A stretch of 6,738 nt of DNA, taken from Nostocaceae cyanobacterium CSSed10_463m. Lineage in GTDB: Bacteria; Cyanobacteriota; Cyanobacteriia; Cyanobacteriales; Nostocaceae. Every line of letters starts with the position of its first letter. The stretch's first letter is position 1. The position numbers were made by a program, and so were the translations under genes. Below are positions 1-5,504 of this stretch, in pieces. The DNA is taken from positions 1-6,738 of the forward strand of contig PWQB01000601.1 in the NCBI GenBank assembly GCA_003556955.1, given 5' to 3'. The notes beneath the pieces are model-generated. The model did no database searches, had not been told where the DNA came from, and saw only the letters and a program-made list of their open reading frames with translations.

Positions 1-64
1 CCCTATAGTTTAGAGTACCCACCAAGAGCGCAAAAATTCATTATTAAAAATTAATAATTAAAAA

Positions 65-91
65 CTTGTAGAGACGCGATTTATCGTGTCT
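65..91 (+). repeat. Palindromic repeat downstream of queA (intergenic copy)
   Basis: This 27-base stretch matches, in inverted orientation, the repeat at 832-858 inside queA at 26 of 27 positions. Its core at 72-91 is AGACGCGAT-TT-ATCGTGTCT, a near-perfect palindrome with one C-to-T change in the right arm that would still give a G-U pair in RNA. It lies just beyond the queA stop. The rest of the left end holds only a weak AT-only inverted repeat, TTATTAA-AAA-TTAATAA at 41-57. I infer a dispersed short palindromic repeat of the kind common in Nostoc-type genomes. A role in ending the queA transcript is possible, but no U-run supports a standard terminator. Confidence 0.75.
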
Positions 92-130
92 TCTTCTATT
101 CACCGCAGATGATCGCGTCTTCTTCACCGC
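83..130. repeat. Imperfect tandem duplication overlapping the queA stop codon
   Basis: The segment at 83-106 (ATCGTGTCTTCTTC, then CACCGC) recurs at 112-130 (ATCGCGTCTTCTTCACCGC), the first copy carrying five extra bases before CACCGC. The left copy is continuous with the palindromic repeat at 65-91. The right copy contains the queA stop codon (TGA on the minus strand, 124-126), so repeat sequence supplies the end of that reading frame. Confidence 0.6.
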
Positions 131-1311
131 AAAATAAGCATAGCATCACCAAAAGAATAAAAGCGATATTTTAAGGCGATCGCTTCTTGGTATATATTTA
201 ATAAACGTTTTCTACCAATTAAAGCACTTACCAACATCAACAAACTAGAGCGTGGGAGATGAAAATTAGTAATTAGTCCATCTACTACCCGCCATTCATA
301 ACCGGGATAGATAAACAAGTCGGTTTTACCACAAAATGGTTCTAAATCTCCTGATTTCGCTGCCCCTTCTAAGGCGCGGACTGCTGTTGTTCCCACGGCT
401 ATAATTCGACCGCCAGCAGCTTTAGTGGCGCGGATTTGTTCCACGGTGGCGGGAGGAACTGAAATCCATTCTTCATGCATCTGGTGACTAGTTACGTCTT
501 CTATTTCTACGGGGCGAAATGTGCCTATGCCAACGTGTAAGGTGATAAAAGCTTGATTAATGCCGCGATCGCGTAACTTTTCTAGCAACTCTGGGGTAAA
601 GTGTAATCCTGCTGTTGGTGCGGCGATCGCTCCTGGCTGTTGGGCGTAAACTGTTTGATATTGTTCATCAGCAGCAGTGGATGCCGTAATATAAGGCGGT
701 AGGGGTATCTCACCGAATTGATCTAACACGTCTACCAAAGGTTTGCCGTCAGGCACATCAAAACGCAATAAACGCCCTCCTGTGGCTGCATCTGTTTCTA
801 GAACTGTTGCGGTGAGTGTGTCTACAAGTTCAGACGCGATAAATCGCGTCTCTACAAGAGGAGAATCTTTTTGCTCTCTATTTTTTAATCCCCTTGGTTC
901 AAAAATTATTTTTGATCCTATTTTGAAGCGTTTTCCTGGTTTAACTAAGGCTAACCAACAGTTATATTGTCTTTCTTCTAATAGTAAAACCTCGATTTCT
1001 GCGCCAGTGGGTTTACGACCATATAGCCGGGCTGGAATAACTTTAGTATCATTAACTATCAATAAATCACCAGCACGTAATAGCTCTGGTAAATCTCGAA
1101 AAATATAATGTAGCGGTGCAAATTCTTTGCCTGTCGTGGGAGAATTGACCACTAATAAACGCGAACTATCTCTAGGAAATACGGGATTTTGGGCAATAAG
1201 TTCGTTTGGTAATATGTAATCATATCCTGCCAATGAACAATCTAAATTTATATCTTGTGCCTCTGTTTGAGAAAGTTCATTCAAATTAGTATTTGTTATT
1301 TCTGGCTCCAT
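124..1311 (-). CDS. queA: S-adenosylmethionine:tRNA ribosyltransferase-isomerase (QueA)
   Basis: QueA transfers and isomerises the ribosyl group of S-adenosylmethionine onto 7-aminomethyl-7-deazaguanine in the tRNA wobble position, giving epoxyqueuosine; it is cytosolic. Family blocks visible in order are [14 protein letters not shown] (87-100), GEIPLPPYI (200-208), the [22 protein letters not shown] region (218-239), [11 protein letters not shown] (259-269), [11 protein letters not shown] (305-315), a strongly conserved [16 protein letters not shown] block (345-360) and the terminal [11 protein letters not shown] (382-392). The protein has 395 residues against roughly 340-360 in the family as I remember it. 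The excess is a 25-30 residue N-terminal lead and a loop near 141-166 that includes residues encoded by a palindromic repeat. The next methionine is residue 278, inside the conserved domain, so this ATG is the only credible one, although no clear Shine-Dalgarno precedes it. The gene lies 158 bp downstream of prmA on the same strand. Identity is secure; the functional effect of the repeat-derived loop is unknown. Confidence 0.96.
   Translation of the reverse strand: MEPEITNTNLNELSQTEAQDINLDCSLAGYDYILPNELIAQNPVFPRDSSRLLVVNSPTTGKEFAPLHYIFRDLPELLRAGDLLIVNDTKVIPARLYGRKPTGAEIEVLLLEERQYNCWLALVKPGKRFKIGSKIIFEPRGLKNREQKDSPLVETRFIASELVDTLTATVLETDAATGGRLLRFDVPDGKPLVDVLDQFGEIPLPPYITASTAADEQYQTVYAQQPGAIAAPTAGLHFTPELLEKLRDRGINQAFITLHVGIGTFRPVEIEDVTSHQMHEEWISVPPATVEQIRATKAAGGRIIAVGTTAVRALEGAAKSGDLEPFCGKTDLFIYPGYEWRVVDGLITNFHLPRSSLLMLVSALIGRKRLLNIYQEAIALKYRFYSFGDAMLILR
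176..183. repeat. HIP1 octamer GCGATCGC (first of eight)
   Basis: Perfect palindromic octamers GCGATCGC occur at 176-183, 565-572, 623-630, 1615-1622, 2079-2086, 3319-3326, 4824-4831 and 5062-5069. All lie inside coding sequence, and two in queA are only 58 bases apart. None lies in the acyl-CoA synthetase portion. This over-representation is the hallmark of many cyanobacterial genomes and is the main support for the taxonomic call. Confidence 0.95.
821..858 (-). repeat. Palindromic repeat inserted in frame within queA
   Basis: Positions 832-851 read AGACGCGATAAATCGCGTCT, a perfect 9-bp inverted repeat around two bases. With the adjoining CTACAAG (852-858), this is the same 27-base element as at 65-91, in the opposite orientation. 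An 8-bp direct repeat, TCTACAAG, lies at 821-828 and 851-858, exactly 30 bases apart, which is ten codons. On the coding strand the element gives queA residues 152-160, LVETRFIAS, and the direct repeat appears as the doubled LV in [12 protein letters not shown]. It falls between the FEPRG and LTATVLE blocks, in what I judge to be a variable loop. I infer insertion or repeat expansion that kept the frame. The flanking repeat could be a target duplication or part of the element, since the copy at 65-91 also carries it on one side. Confidence 0.8.
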
Positions 1312-1397
1312 TTTTCATCACATTTCAAATTACTAGTACAAGTCGGCGTAAGTAAACAGACTATTTCAAATCAATGAAAAGCCTATATAATTAAGCT

Positions 1398-1449
1398 TTT
1401 TGACTTTTGACTTTTGACCCTTCGACTACGCTCAGGGTAAACTTTTGAC
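1398..1449. repeat. Heptanucleotide repeat TTTTGAC in the prmA-queA gap
   Basis: Three perfect tandem units of TTTTGAC lie at 1398-1418, and a fourth at 1443-1449 lies beyond a hairpin sequence. Heptad tandem repeats of this type (called STRR) are known from heterocystous cyanobacteria. In the coding direction they read GTCAAAA and sit in the spacer after prmA and before queA. No function can be read from the sequence. Confidence 0.7.
1417..1438. repeat. Short inverted repeat between prmA and queA
   Basis: ACCCT at 1417-1421 pairs with AGGGT at 1434-1438 around a 12-base loop. The core CCCTTCGACTACGCTCAGGG resembles a short sequence I recall as widely dispersed in Nostoc-type genomes. It separates the third and fourth TTTTGAC units. 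It lacks a following U-run on the minus strand, so I do not call it an intrinsic terminator. Confidence 0.5.
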
Positions 1450-1451
1450 TT

Positions 1452-1462
1452 CCGCCTTGCGG
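1452..1462. repeat. Small GC hairpin just after prmA
   Basis: CCGC-CTT-GCGG forms a 4-bp perfect stem with a 3-base loop, starting 8 bases past the prmA stop codon in the direction of transcription. The following minus-strand bases are AAGTCAAAAG rather than a U-run, so it is at best a weak 3'-end structure. Together with the neighbouring inverted repeat and heptads, it makes the prmA-queA spacer almost entirely repetitive. Confidence 0.4.
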
Positions 1463-1469
1463 CACTAGC

Positions 1470-2390
1470 CTAAGAACGCCGTACATTTAAGCAACACCAT
1501 TCTTTCTTTTTCCACAGGGTAGCAACAATCCAACCGTTTTGTTCTAAAATATCAGCAACACTTTGAGATTGTTCCACTAAAATCCCGCTAAAAATTGCCC
1601 AAGTACTGGGTTTAGCGATCGCACTCATTTCTGGAACCAATTGAATAATCACATTAGCCAAAATATTGCAAACAATACCATCGACTGGTTGATCCACCAT
1701 TTTCATGATCATGTCTACACTACCTTCTGCTGATATTAGGCGATCTGGGCTAATGTCGTTCAGGGTGCGATTGCTGAAGGTTGACTGCACTGCCAAGGGA
1801 TCAGTATCTACTGCATAGACTTTTTCTGCACCCAATAACAATGCGCCTATGGAGAGTATACCAGAACCACAACCAATATCTGCAATTACCGATGGTTGGT
1901 GTTGACCATTTTTACCCCCAAAAGCCCCAGGTACTTCACTTAATCGCATTTCTAGGGATTCCAAACACAATTGGGTTGTGGCATGATTACCAGTTCCAAA
2001 AGCTACACCAGGATCAAGGCGAATGACTAACCGTTCCGATGTCTCTGGTAAGGGTAACCATGCGGGATTAATCAAAAAGCGATCGCCTATTTTTTCAGGT
2101 TTCCAGTATTGTTTCCAGCTAGTAGCCCAATCTTCCTCATCGATTAACTCCCAGTTTAAAGTCGGAACAGACAATCCTACACAAAGAGCATCTTGACGCA
2201 GCCACAGAGACAGCGCCGCCAAATCGAGTAACTGTGCTTGAAATCTGGGTAAGTAAGCTTTGACTAGACAGGAATTACCTTTACTTTCACTGGCTGTACC
2301 ACGGCTGCTAAAATTCTCCAGTCGCCACAAGACTGACTCTTCTAGCGCTGGCTCACATAAAATCTGTAGTTCCCACCAAGTGTTTGCCAT
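1470..2390 (-). CDS. prmA: Ribosomal protein L11 methyltransferase (PrmA)
   Basis: PrmA trimethylates lysines and the N-terminus of ribosomal protein L11 using S-adenosylmethionine, in the cytosol. The 306-residue product has family-typical length and layout: an N-terminal L11-recognition domain (about 1-80), the linker [14 protein letters not shown] (85-98), then a class I methyltransferase domain. Visible motifs are [16 protein letters not shown] (125-140), the S-adenosylmethionine-binding DIGCGSG (171-177), the acidic AVDTDP (193-198), and NILANV (242-247), the PrmA form of the post-core motif. A Gly/Gln-rich stretch at 154-167 looks like a lineage-specific loop. The start [10 protein letters not shown] fits the usual beginning of the family, but no Shine-Dalgarno is seen upstream, where heptad repeats come to within 6 bases of the ATG. 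serA lies 152 bp upstream on the same strand; I recall serA and prmA as neighbours in other cyanobacteria too. Confidence 0.95.
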   Translation of the reverse strand: MANTWWELQILCEPALEESVLWRLENFSSRGTASESKGNSCLVKAYLPRFQAQLLDLAALSLWLRQDALCVGLSVPTLNWELIDEEDWATSWKQYWKPEKIGDRFLINPAWLPLPETSERLVIRLDPGVAFGTGNHATTQLCLESLEMRLSEVPGAFGGKNGQHQPSVIADIGCGSGILSIGALLLGAEKVYAVDTDPLAVQSTFSNRTLNDISPDRLISAEGSVDMIMKMVDQPVDGIVCNILANVIIQLVPEMSAIAKPSTWAIFSGILVEQSQSVADILEQNGWIVATLWKKKEWCCLNVRRS

Positions 2391-2395
2391 TTTTT

Positions 2396-2456
2396 AGTGC
2401 TGAGTCAAGAAAGTGCTGAGTGCTGAGTGCTGAGTGCTGAGTGTTGAGTGCTGAGT
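2396..2456. repeat. Heptanucleotide repeat AGTGCTG in the serA-prmA gap
   Basis: Six tandem heptads at 2412-2453 read AGTGCTG, with one variant unit (AGTGTTG at 2440-2446), and are followed by a partial AGT. A separate AGTGCTGAGT lies at 2396-2405, next to the prmA start. This fits the STRR class of heptad repeats of heterocystous cyanobacteria. It occupies the leader of prmA on the minus strand. Copy number in such arrays is likely to differ between strains. Confidence 0.85.
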
Positions 2457-2520
2457 CTAAGAGAGTTATGAGTGGAAGAGAGTTATGAATTACTCCTAAC
2501 TGTTTTCTTCACTCAGCACT
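2447..2520. repeat. Inverted heptad arms spanning the serA-prmA spacer
   Basis: AGTGCTGAGT at 2447-2456 has its exact reverse complement, ACTCAGCACT, at 2511-2520, 22 bases past the serA stop codon in the direction of transcription. The transcript could therefore form a 10-bp stem with a 54-base loop, and any of several heptad units could serve as partner. This might mark the 3' end of serA mRNA, but the long loop and lack of a U-run make a terminator call unsafe. Confidence 0.45.
2459..2488. repeat. 13-bp direct repeat beside the heptad array
   Basis: AAGAGAGTTATGA occurs at 2459-2471 and again at 2476-2488, separated by four bases, giving a 17-base period. It directly adjoins the AGTGCTG array and lies within the serA-prmA spacer, so about 90 bases of this gap are tandem repeat of one kind or another. 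Confidence 0.7.
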
Positions 2521-2542
2521 TTTTACTCAGGAAGGAAGCACT

Positions 2543-4123
2543 TTATAAAGTTACTGTGTATGCGTCCCTAATTCCAGGTACTTTGACGATTTCCGCCAAA
2601 ATGCCATCTGGTAAAGGATCATCGATGCTCAGAGCCATTACAGCATCACCACGAACAATTTTACGGCCTACCTGCATACTGGCAATGTTGACATTAAAAC
2701 TGCCTAATAGGGAACCGAGTTTGCCGATAATTCCTGGCATATCACGGTGCAAAGTAAATAACATATATTTACTAGGTGGTACATTAATGGGGAAACCATC
2801 AACGTCAGTTAGGTGAATTTCTTTGTCGCCTAATAAAGCGCCTGTGACAGAATGAGTCCCTAAAGTCCCTGTAGCTTCCAGATGCAGAGAACCGGCATAG
2901 TCACGAGCTGAGGCATCACGAGTTTCAATCACCCTAATTCCTCGCTCTTTAGCTTCTATATTGGCATTGACATAGTTTACCCTTTCTCGCAGGGCTTGGT
3001 AAAGTAGTCCTTTGAGGGAGGCGACAACCAAAGGCTGACTTTTGTTACTGGCGAGTTCACCTTGTAGTCGGACAGTCAGTGATTCTACCCGTCCACCAGC
3101 TAGTTGTCCCACCAAGTTCCCCAGGGTTTCTGCTAGTTGCATATAAGGCTTGAGTTCTTCTAGCACATCAGGGCCAAATCCGGGAATATTCACTGCTGAA
3201 CGTGCTGGTAGTCCTAAGAGAACATCGCGAATTTGTTCAGCCACATCAATGGCCACATTCACTTGTGCTTCCGTTGTTGAGGCTCCTAAATGGGGAGTGA
3301 GAATGATTTCTTTACCGAGCGATCGCAAATCAGATTCACCCAGTGGTTCTGACTCGAACACATCCAAGGCTGCACCTTTAATTTGACCTTCTTTAATCGC
3401 TACAGCTAAAGCAGCTTCATCAATGATACCACCACGGGCGCAGTTGATAATTCTGGCGGTGGGTTTCATTTTCGCCAGAGTTTGGGCGTTAATTAGGTGG
3501 GTGGTTTCAGGTGTTTTGGGGATATGCAGCGTAATATAATCTGCTTGCTGCATCAGTAAATCTATTTCCACTAACTGACAGCCAAGTTGTTCGGCGCGTT
3601 CTGTGGAAATAAAGGGATCGTAAGCTAGGAGTTTCATTCCCATTGCTCTGGCTACAGTCGCCACGTGGGAACCAATTTTACCTAAGCCGACAACGCCGAG
3701 AGTTTTTTTATAAACTTCCGCGCCAACAAAGGTTTTGCGATCCCACTCACCGCTTTTAACGGAAGCGTTAGCATCGGGAATGTGGCGAGATAAGGATAAC
3801 ATCATTGCCAGGGCGTGTTCGGCGGCAGCAATTGTGTTACCTTCAGGAGAATTGACAACCACAATTCCTCGCCGGGTAGCTGCGGGAACATCGACATTAT
3901 CCACACCCACACCGGCGCGACCGATGATTTTTAACTGAGTTCCAGCTTCAATAATTTCTTGTGTAACGCGCGTACCAGAGCGAATCATTAGCGCGTCATA
4001 TTCACCAATAATTTCGATCAGTTCTGCTGGTTTAAGACCTGTTTTGACATCTACAGTCGCAACTTGGGTGAGAATGTCAATTCCAGCTTGGTCAATGGGA
4101 TCGGAGACGAGAACCTTAGACAT
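2543..4123 (-). CDS. serA: D-3-phosphoglycerate dehydrogenase, long form with ACT domain (SerA)
   Basis: SerA oxidises 3-phosphoglycerate to 3-phosphohydroxypyruvate with NAD, the first step of the phosphorylated route to serine, in the cytosol. The 526 residues match the long bacterial/plant form. A substrate-binding domain holds GRAGVGVDNVD (68-78) and VNSPEGNTIAAAEHALAMM (90-108). The Rossmann domain has GLGKIG (146-151), with NCARGGIIDE (227-236), DVFESEP (254-260) and TPHLGAST (276-283). The expected catalytic set is Arg230, Glu259 and His278. An intervening domain (about 320-450) is followed by a C-terminal ACT domain (about 453-526) beginning YMLFTLHRDMPGIIGKLG. ACT domains can bind an amino acid, so serine feedback is possible but not shown here. 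The start MSKVLVSDPI fits the family; only a weak purine stretch precedes it. The flanking spacers are 214 bp upstream and 152 bp downstream, so it may have its own promoter. Confidence 0.97.
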   Translation of the reverse strand: MSKVLVSDPIDQAGIDILTQVATVDVKTGLKPAELIEIIGEYDALMIRSGTRVTQEIIEAGTQLKIIGRAGVGVDNVDVPAATRRGIVVVNSPEGNTIAAAEHALAMMLSLSRHIPDANASVKSGEWDRKTFVGAEVYKKTLGVVGLGKIGSHVATVARAMGMKLLAYDPFISTERAEQLGCQLVEIDLLMQQADYITLHIPKTPETTHLINAQTLAKMKPTARIINCARGGIIDEAALAVAIKEGQIKGAALDVFESEPLGESDLRSLGKEIILTPHLGASTTEAQVNVAIDVAEQIRDVLLGLPARSAVNIPGFGPDVLEELKPYMQLAETLGNLVGQLAGGRVESLTVRLQGELASNKSQPLVVASLKGLLYQALRERVNYVNANIEAKERGIRVIETRDASARDYAGSLHLEATGTLGTHSVTGALLGDKEIHLTDVDGFPINVPPSKYMLFTLHRDMPGIIGKLGSLLGSFNVNIASMQVGRKIVRGDAVMALSIDDPLPDGILAEIVKVPGIRDAYTVTL

Positions 4124-4162
4124 GATTACTTCATTTCTTTAACGTGACAGGTTTTGCTGCAC

Positions 4163-4183
4163 AAGACTTTTTAGTTTAGTCTT
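4163..4183. promoter_or_regulatory. Inverted repeat in the serA leader
   Basis: AAGACT at 4163-4168 and AGTCTT at 4178-4183 form a perfect 6-bp inverted repeat around nine AT-rich bases, centred about 50 bases upstream of the serA start codon. It could be a protein-binding site or a leader hairpin. No U-run follows on the minus strand. I could not fix a convincing -35/-10 pair in the 214-bp gap, so a promoter is inferred only from its length and AT-richness. Confidence 0.35.
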
Positions 4184-4315
4184 TATCTGTGGCAATTCAG
4201 CAAAAGTTAAGCATTTTAATATCAACCTGGTCTTCACTCACCTTTTAGAGTAAAGGTTTTAATTGCAGAGATAGTAGGTTATTTGTGCCACCCTTTCGGT
4301 AATATAAACCATGAC

Positions 4316-4340
4316 TAGGGTTTTATGCGCTAAAAACCTA
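4316..4340 (-). terminator. Possible hairpin at the 3' end of the reductase gene
   Basis: On the minus strand the stem TAGG-mismatch-TTTTA pairs with TAAAA-mismatch-CCTA around a 5-base loop (GCGCA). That is nine paired positions with a single internal mismatch. The TAG stop codon (4338-4340) forms the base of the stem. The downstream sequence is only moderately T-rich (GTTTATATT, after a short gap), so this is a weak candidate terminator or a 3'-end stabilising structure. Confidence 0.35.
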
Positions 4341-5318
4341 ATATTTTATAAGAGTTTGTTCTAGTAATTTGACATTAGCATACACCGTATCCATGTAGGG
4401 TGTAGGAATCTGGGTAAGTTTGCCGAGTTCAATCACTGCTCCCAGAATGGCTTCTACCTCTGTACTCCGACCGGCTTCTATATCTTGGAGCATAGAAGTT
4501 TTGTGAGCGCCAACTTTTTCTGTACCATTGATGCGCTGCTCTAAACTGATATTAAATTCAATACCGAGTTTTTCTCCTATACTTTGCGCTTCCATCATCA
4601 TCTGCCCTGCCAGTTTGCGAGTCAAGGGGTATTGGCAAATCTGCTCTAAAGTGGCACGAGTTAAAGCACTAATGGGGTTAAACGCTAAGTTTCCCCATAA
4701 TTTTAGCCAAAGTTCTGTCCTAATATTAGACCGCACTGGGGCTTTTAATCCTGCTTTTTTGCAGGTTTGGGCTAGTTTTTGGATGCGTTCTGTTTTGGTG
4801 TTGTCTATTTCTCCCAGGCTGAAGCGATCGCCTTCTGTGTGACGAATTACTCCTGGTGATTGTAGCTCTACGGCTGAATAAATTACACAACCAATTACCC
4901 GATCTATATCAATATTGGCAGCAATTATCCCCTCTGGATCAACAGCGTGAATTTTTTGCCCTTCATATTCACCGCCATGCTTCTGGAAATACCACCAAGG
5001 AATCCCATTTTGGGCAGTGACTACCATTGTATCAGGGTTGTAGAGGGATGATAGACTTGGGGCGATCGCAGCTAAACTCTGAGCTTTTACAGCGATGATC
5101 ACGACATCTTGAGTTCCTGCCTGATTTAGCTCACTGGTGGCTAAAGATGGATGTACGATATGACTTGAACCATCGGCCATTATGACCTCTAGTCCCCGGT
5201 TTTGAATTGCTTCTAGATGCTGTCCACGAGCAATAAAGGTGACTTCTTCCCCTGCTAGAGCTAGTTTAGCCCCTAAATACCCACCAATAGCACCCGCACC
5301 TACAATACAGATTTTCAT
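4338..5318 (-). CDS. Ketopantoate reductase family oxidoreductase (PanE/ApbA-like)
   Basis: Canonical members reduce 2-dehydropantoate to pantoate with NADPH, for pantothenate and CoA synthesis. From the ATG at 5316-5318 the product is 326 residues. It begins MKICIVGAGAIGGYLGAKLA, the Rossmann start with GAGAIGG (7-13). It then shows AVKAQSL (76-82), QNGI (103-106), a KLWGNLAFNPISALT block (206-220) that supplies the expected catalytic lysine (Lys206) and two asparagines (210, 214), and GRSTEVEA (283-290) with the conserved glutamate (Glu287). The QNG motif continues as QNGIPWWYFQKHGGEYEG (103-120). I associate that with a subgroup of PanE-like proteins whose substrate is often uncertain, so I leave the symbol empty. 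An in-frame ATG at 5460-5462 would add 48 residues, but that stretch is repeat-derived, and a Shine-Dalgarno precedes the internal ATG. Confidence 0.88.
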   Translation of the reverse strand: MKICIVGAGAIGGYLGAKLALAGEEVTFIARGQHLEAIQNRGLEVIMADGSSHIVHPSLATSELNQAGTQDVVIIAVKAQSLAAIAPSLSSLYNPDTMVVTAQNGIPWWYFQKHGGEYEGQKIHAVDPEGIIAANIDIDRVIGCVIYSAVELQSPGVIRHTEGDRFSLGEIDNTKTERIQKLAQTCKKAGLKAPVRSNIRTELWLKLWGNLAFNPISALTRATLEQICQYPLTRKLAGQMMMEAQSIGEKLGIEFNISLEQRINGTEKVGAHKTSMLQDIEAGRSTEVEAILGAVIELGKLTQIPTPYMDTVYANVKLLEQTLIKY

Positions 5319-5326
5319 AAAATATT

Positions 5327-5331
5327 CCCCT
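5327..5331 (-). promoter_or_regulatory. Shine-Dalgarno that fixes the reductase start
   Basis: The minus strand reads AGGGG here, eight bases before the ATG at 5316-5318, with a further AGGA just upstream. None of the other genes in the window has so clear a site. It supports the Rossmann-fold start MKICIVGAG over the in-frame ATG at 5460-5462. Confidence 0.65.
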
Positions 5332-5338
5332 ATTCCTG

Positions 5339-5358
5339 AGACACGTTTGATCGCGTCT
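5339..5358 (-). repeat. Degenerate third copy of the palindromic repeat
   Basis: The minus strand reads AGACGCGATCAAACGTGTCT. AGACGCG pairs with CGTGTCT over seven positions, one of them a G-U pair, around ATCAAA. The right arm carries the same C-to-T variant as the copy at 72-91, whereas the copy inside queA is perfectly palindromic. It lies in the leader of the reductase gene, just upstream of its Shine-Dalgarno. Confidence 0.5.
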
Positions 5359-5428
5359 GTGCATAATTTTAAGGGATTTTTCATACCAATTCTGTAGGAA
5401 GATGTGCCGAATCTGATCAGGAACGAAC

Positions 5429-5452
5429 CACAGAGGCACAGAGAACACAGAG
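5429..5452. repeat. CACAGAG triplicate repeat upstream of the reductase gene
   Basis: CACAGAG occurs three times, at 5429-5435, 5437-5443 and 5446-5452, separated by one and two bases. On the minus strand it reads as repeated CTCTGTG. I recall this type of CTCTGTG-rich repeat as widely dispersed between genes in cyanobacteria and some other bacteria. Translated, it produces the peptide LCSLCLCG seen in the false N-terminal extension of the reductase. Confidence 0.7.
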
Positions 5453-5504
5453 AAAGAAGCAAGAGAGAGTTTATCGGTCAATAAGTTAGCTTTTTGGATT
5501 TTTT

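Noticed and set aside
743..1108. Plus-strand open frame of 121 codons opposite queA
   Set aside because: It lies wholly antisense to conserved queA motifs, resembles no family I recognise and has no ribosome-binding site I could see. It is a shadow frame.
2396..2456. AGTGCTG array as a possible CRISPR array
   Set aside because: Units are seven bases in direct tandem with no spacers, which fits a simple heptad repeat and not CRISPR.
2472..2816. Plus-strand open frame of 114 codons starting in the heptad/direct repeat region
   Set aside because: It starts in repeat DNA and then runs antisense to the conserved ACT domain of serA. Nothing in its product is recognisable.
4124..4337. Riboswitch or small RNA in the gap upstream of serA
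   Set aside because: Only short inverted repeats are visible. No known riboswitch core or tRNA-like fold could be recognised by eye.
5266..5481. Minus-strand open frame of 71 codons around the reductase start
   Set aside because: It consists of translated CTCTGTG repeat and an out-of-frame read of the reductase N-terminus.
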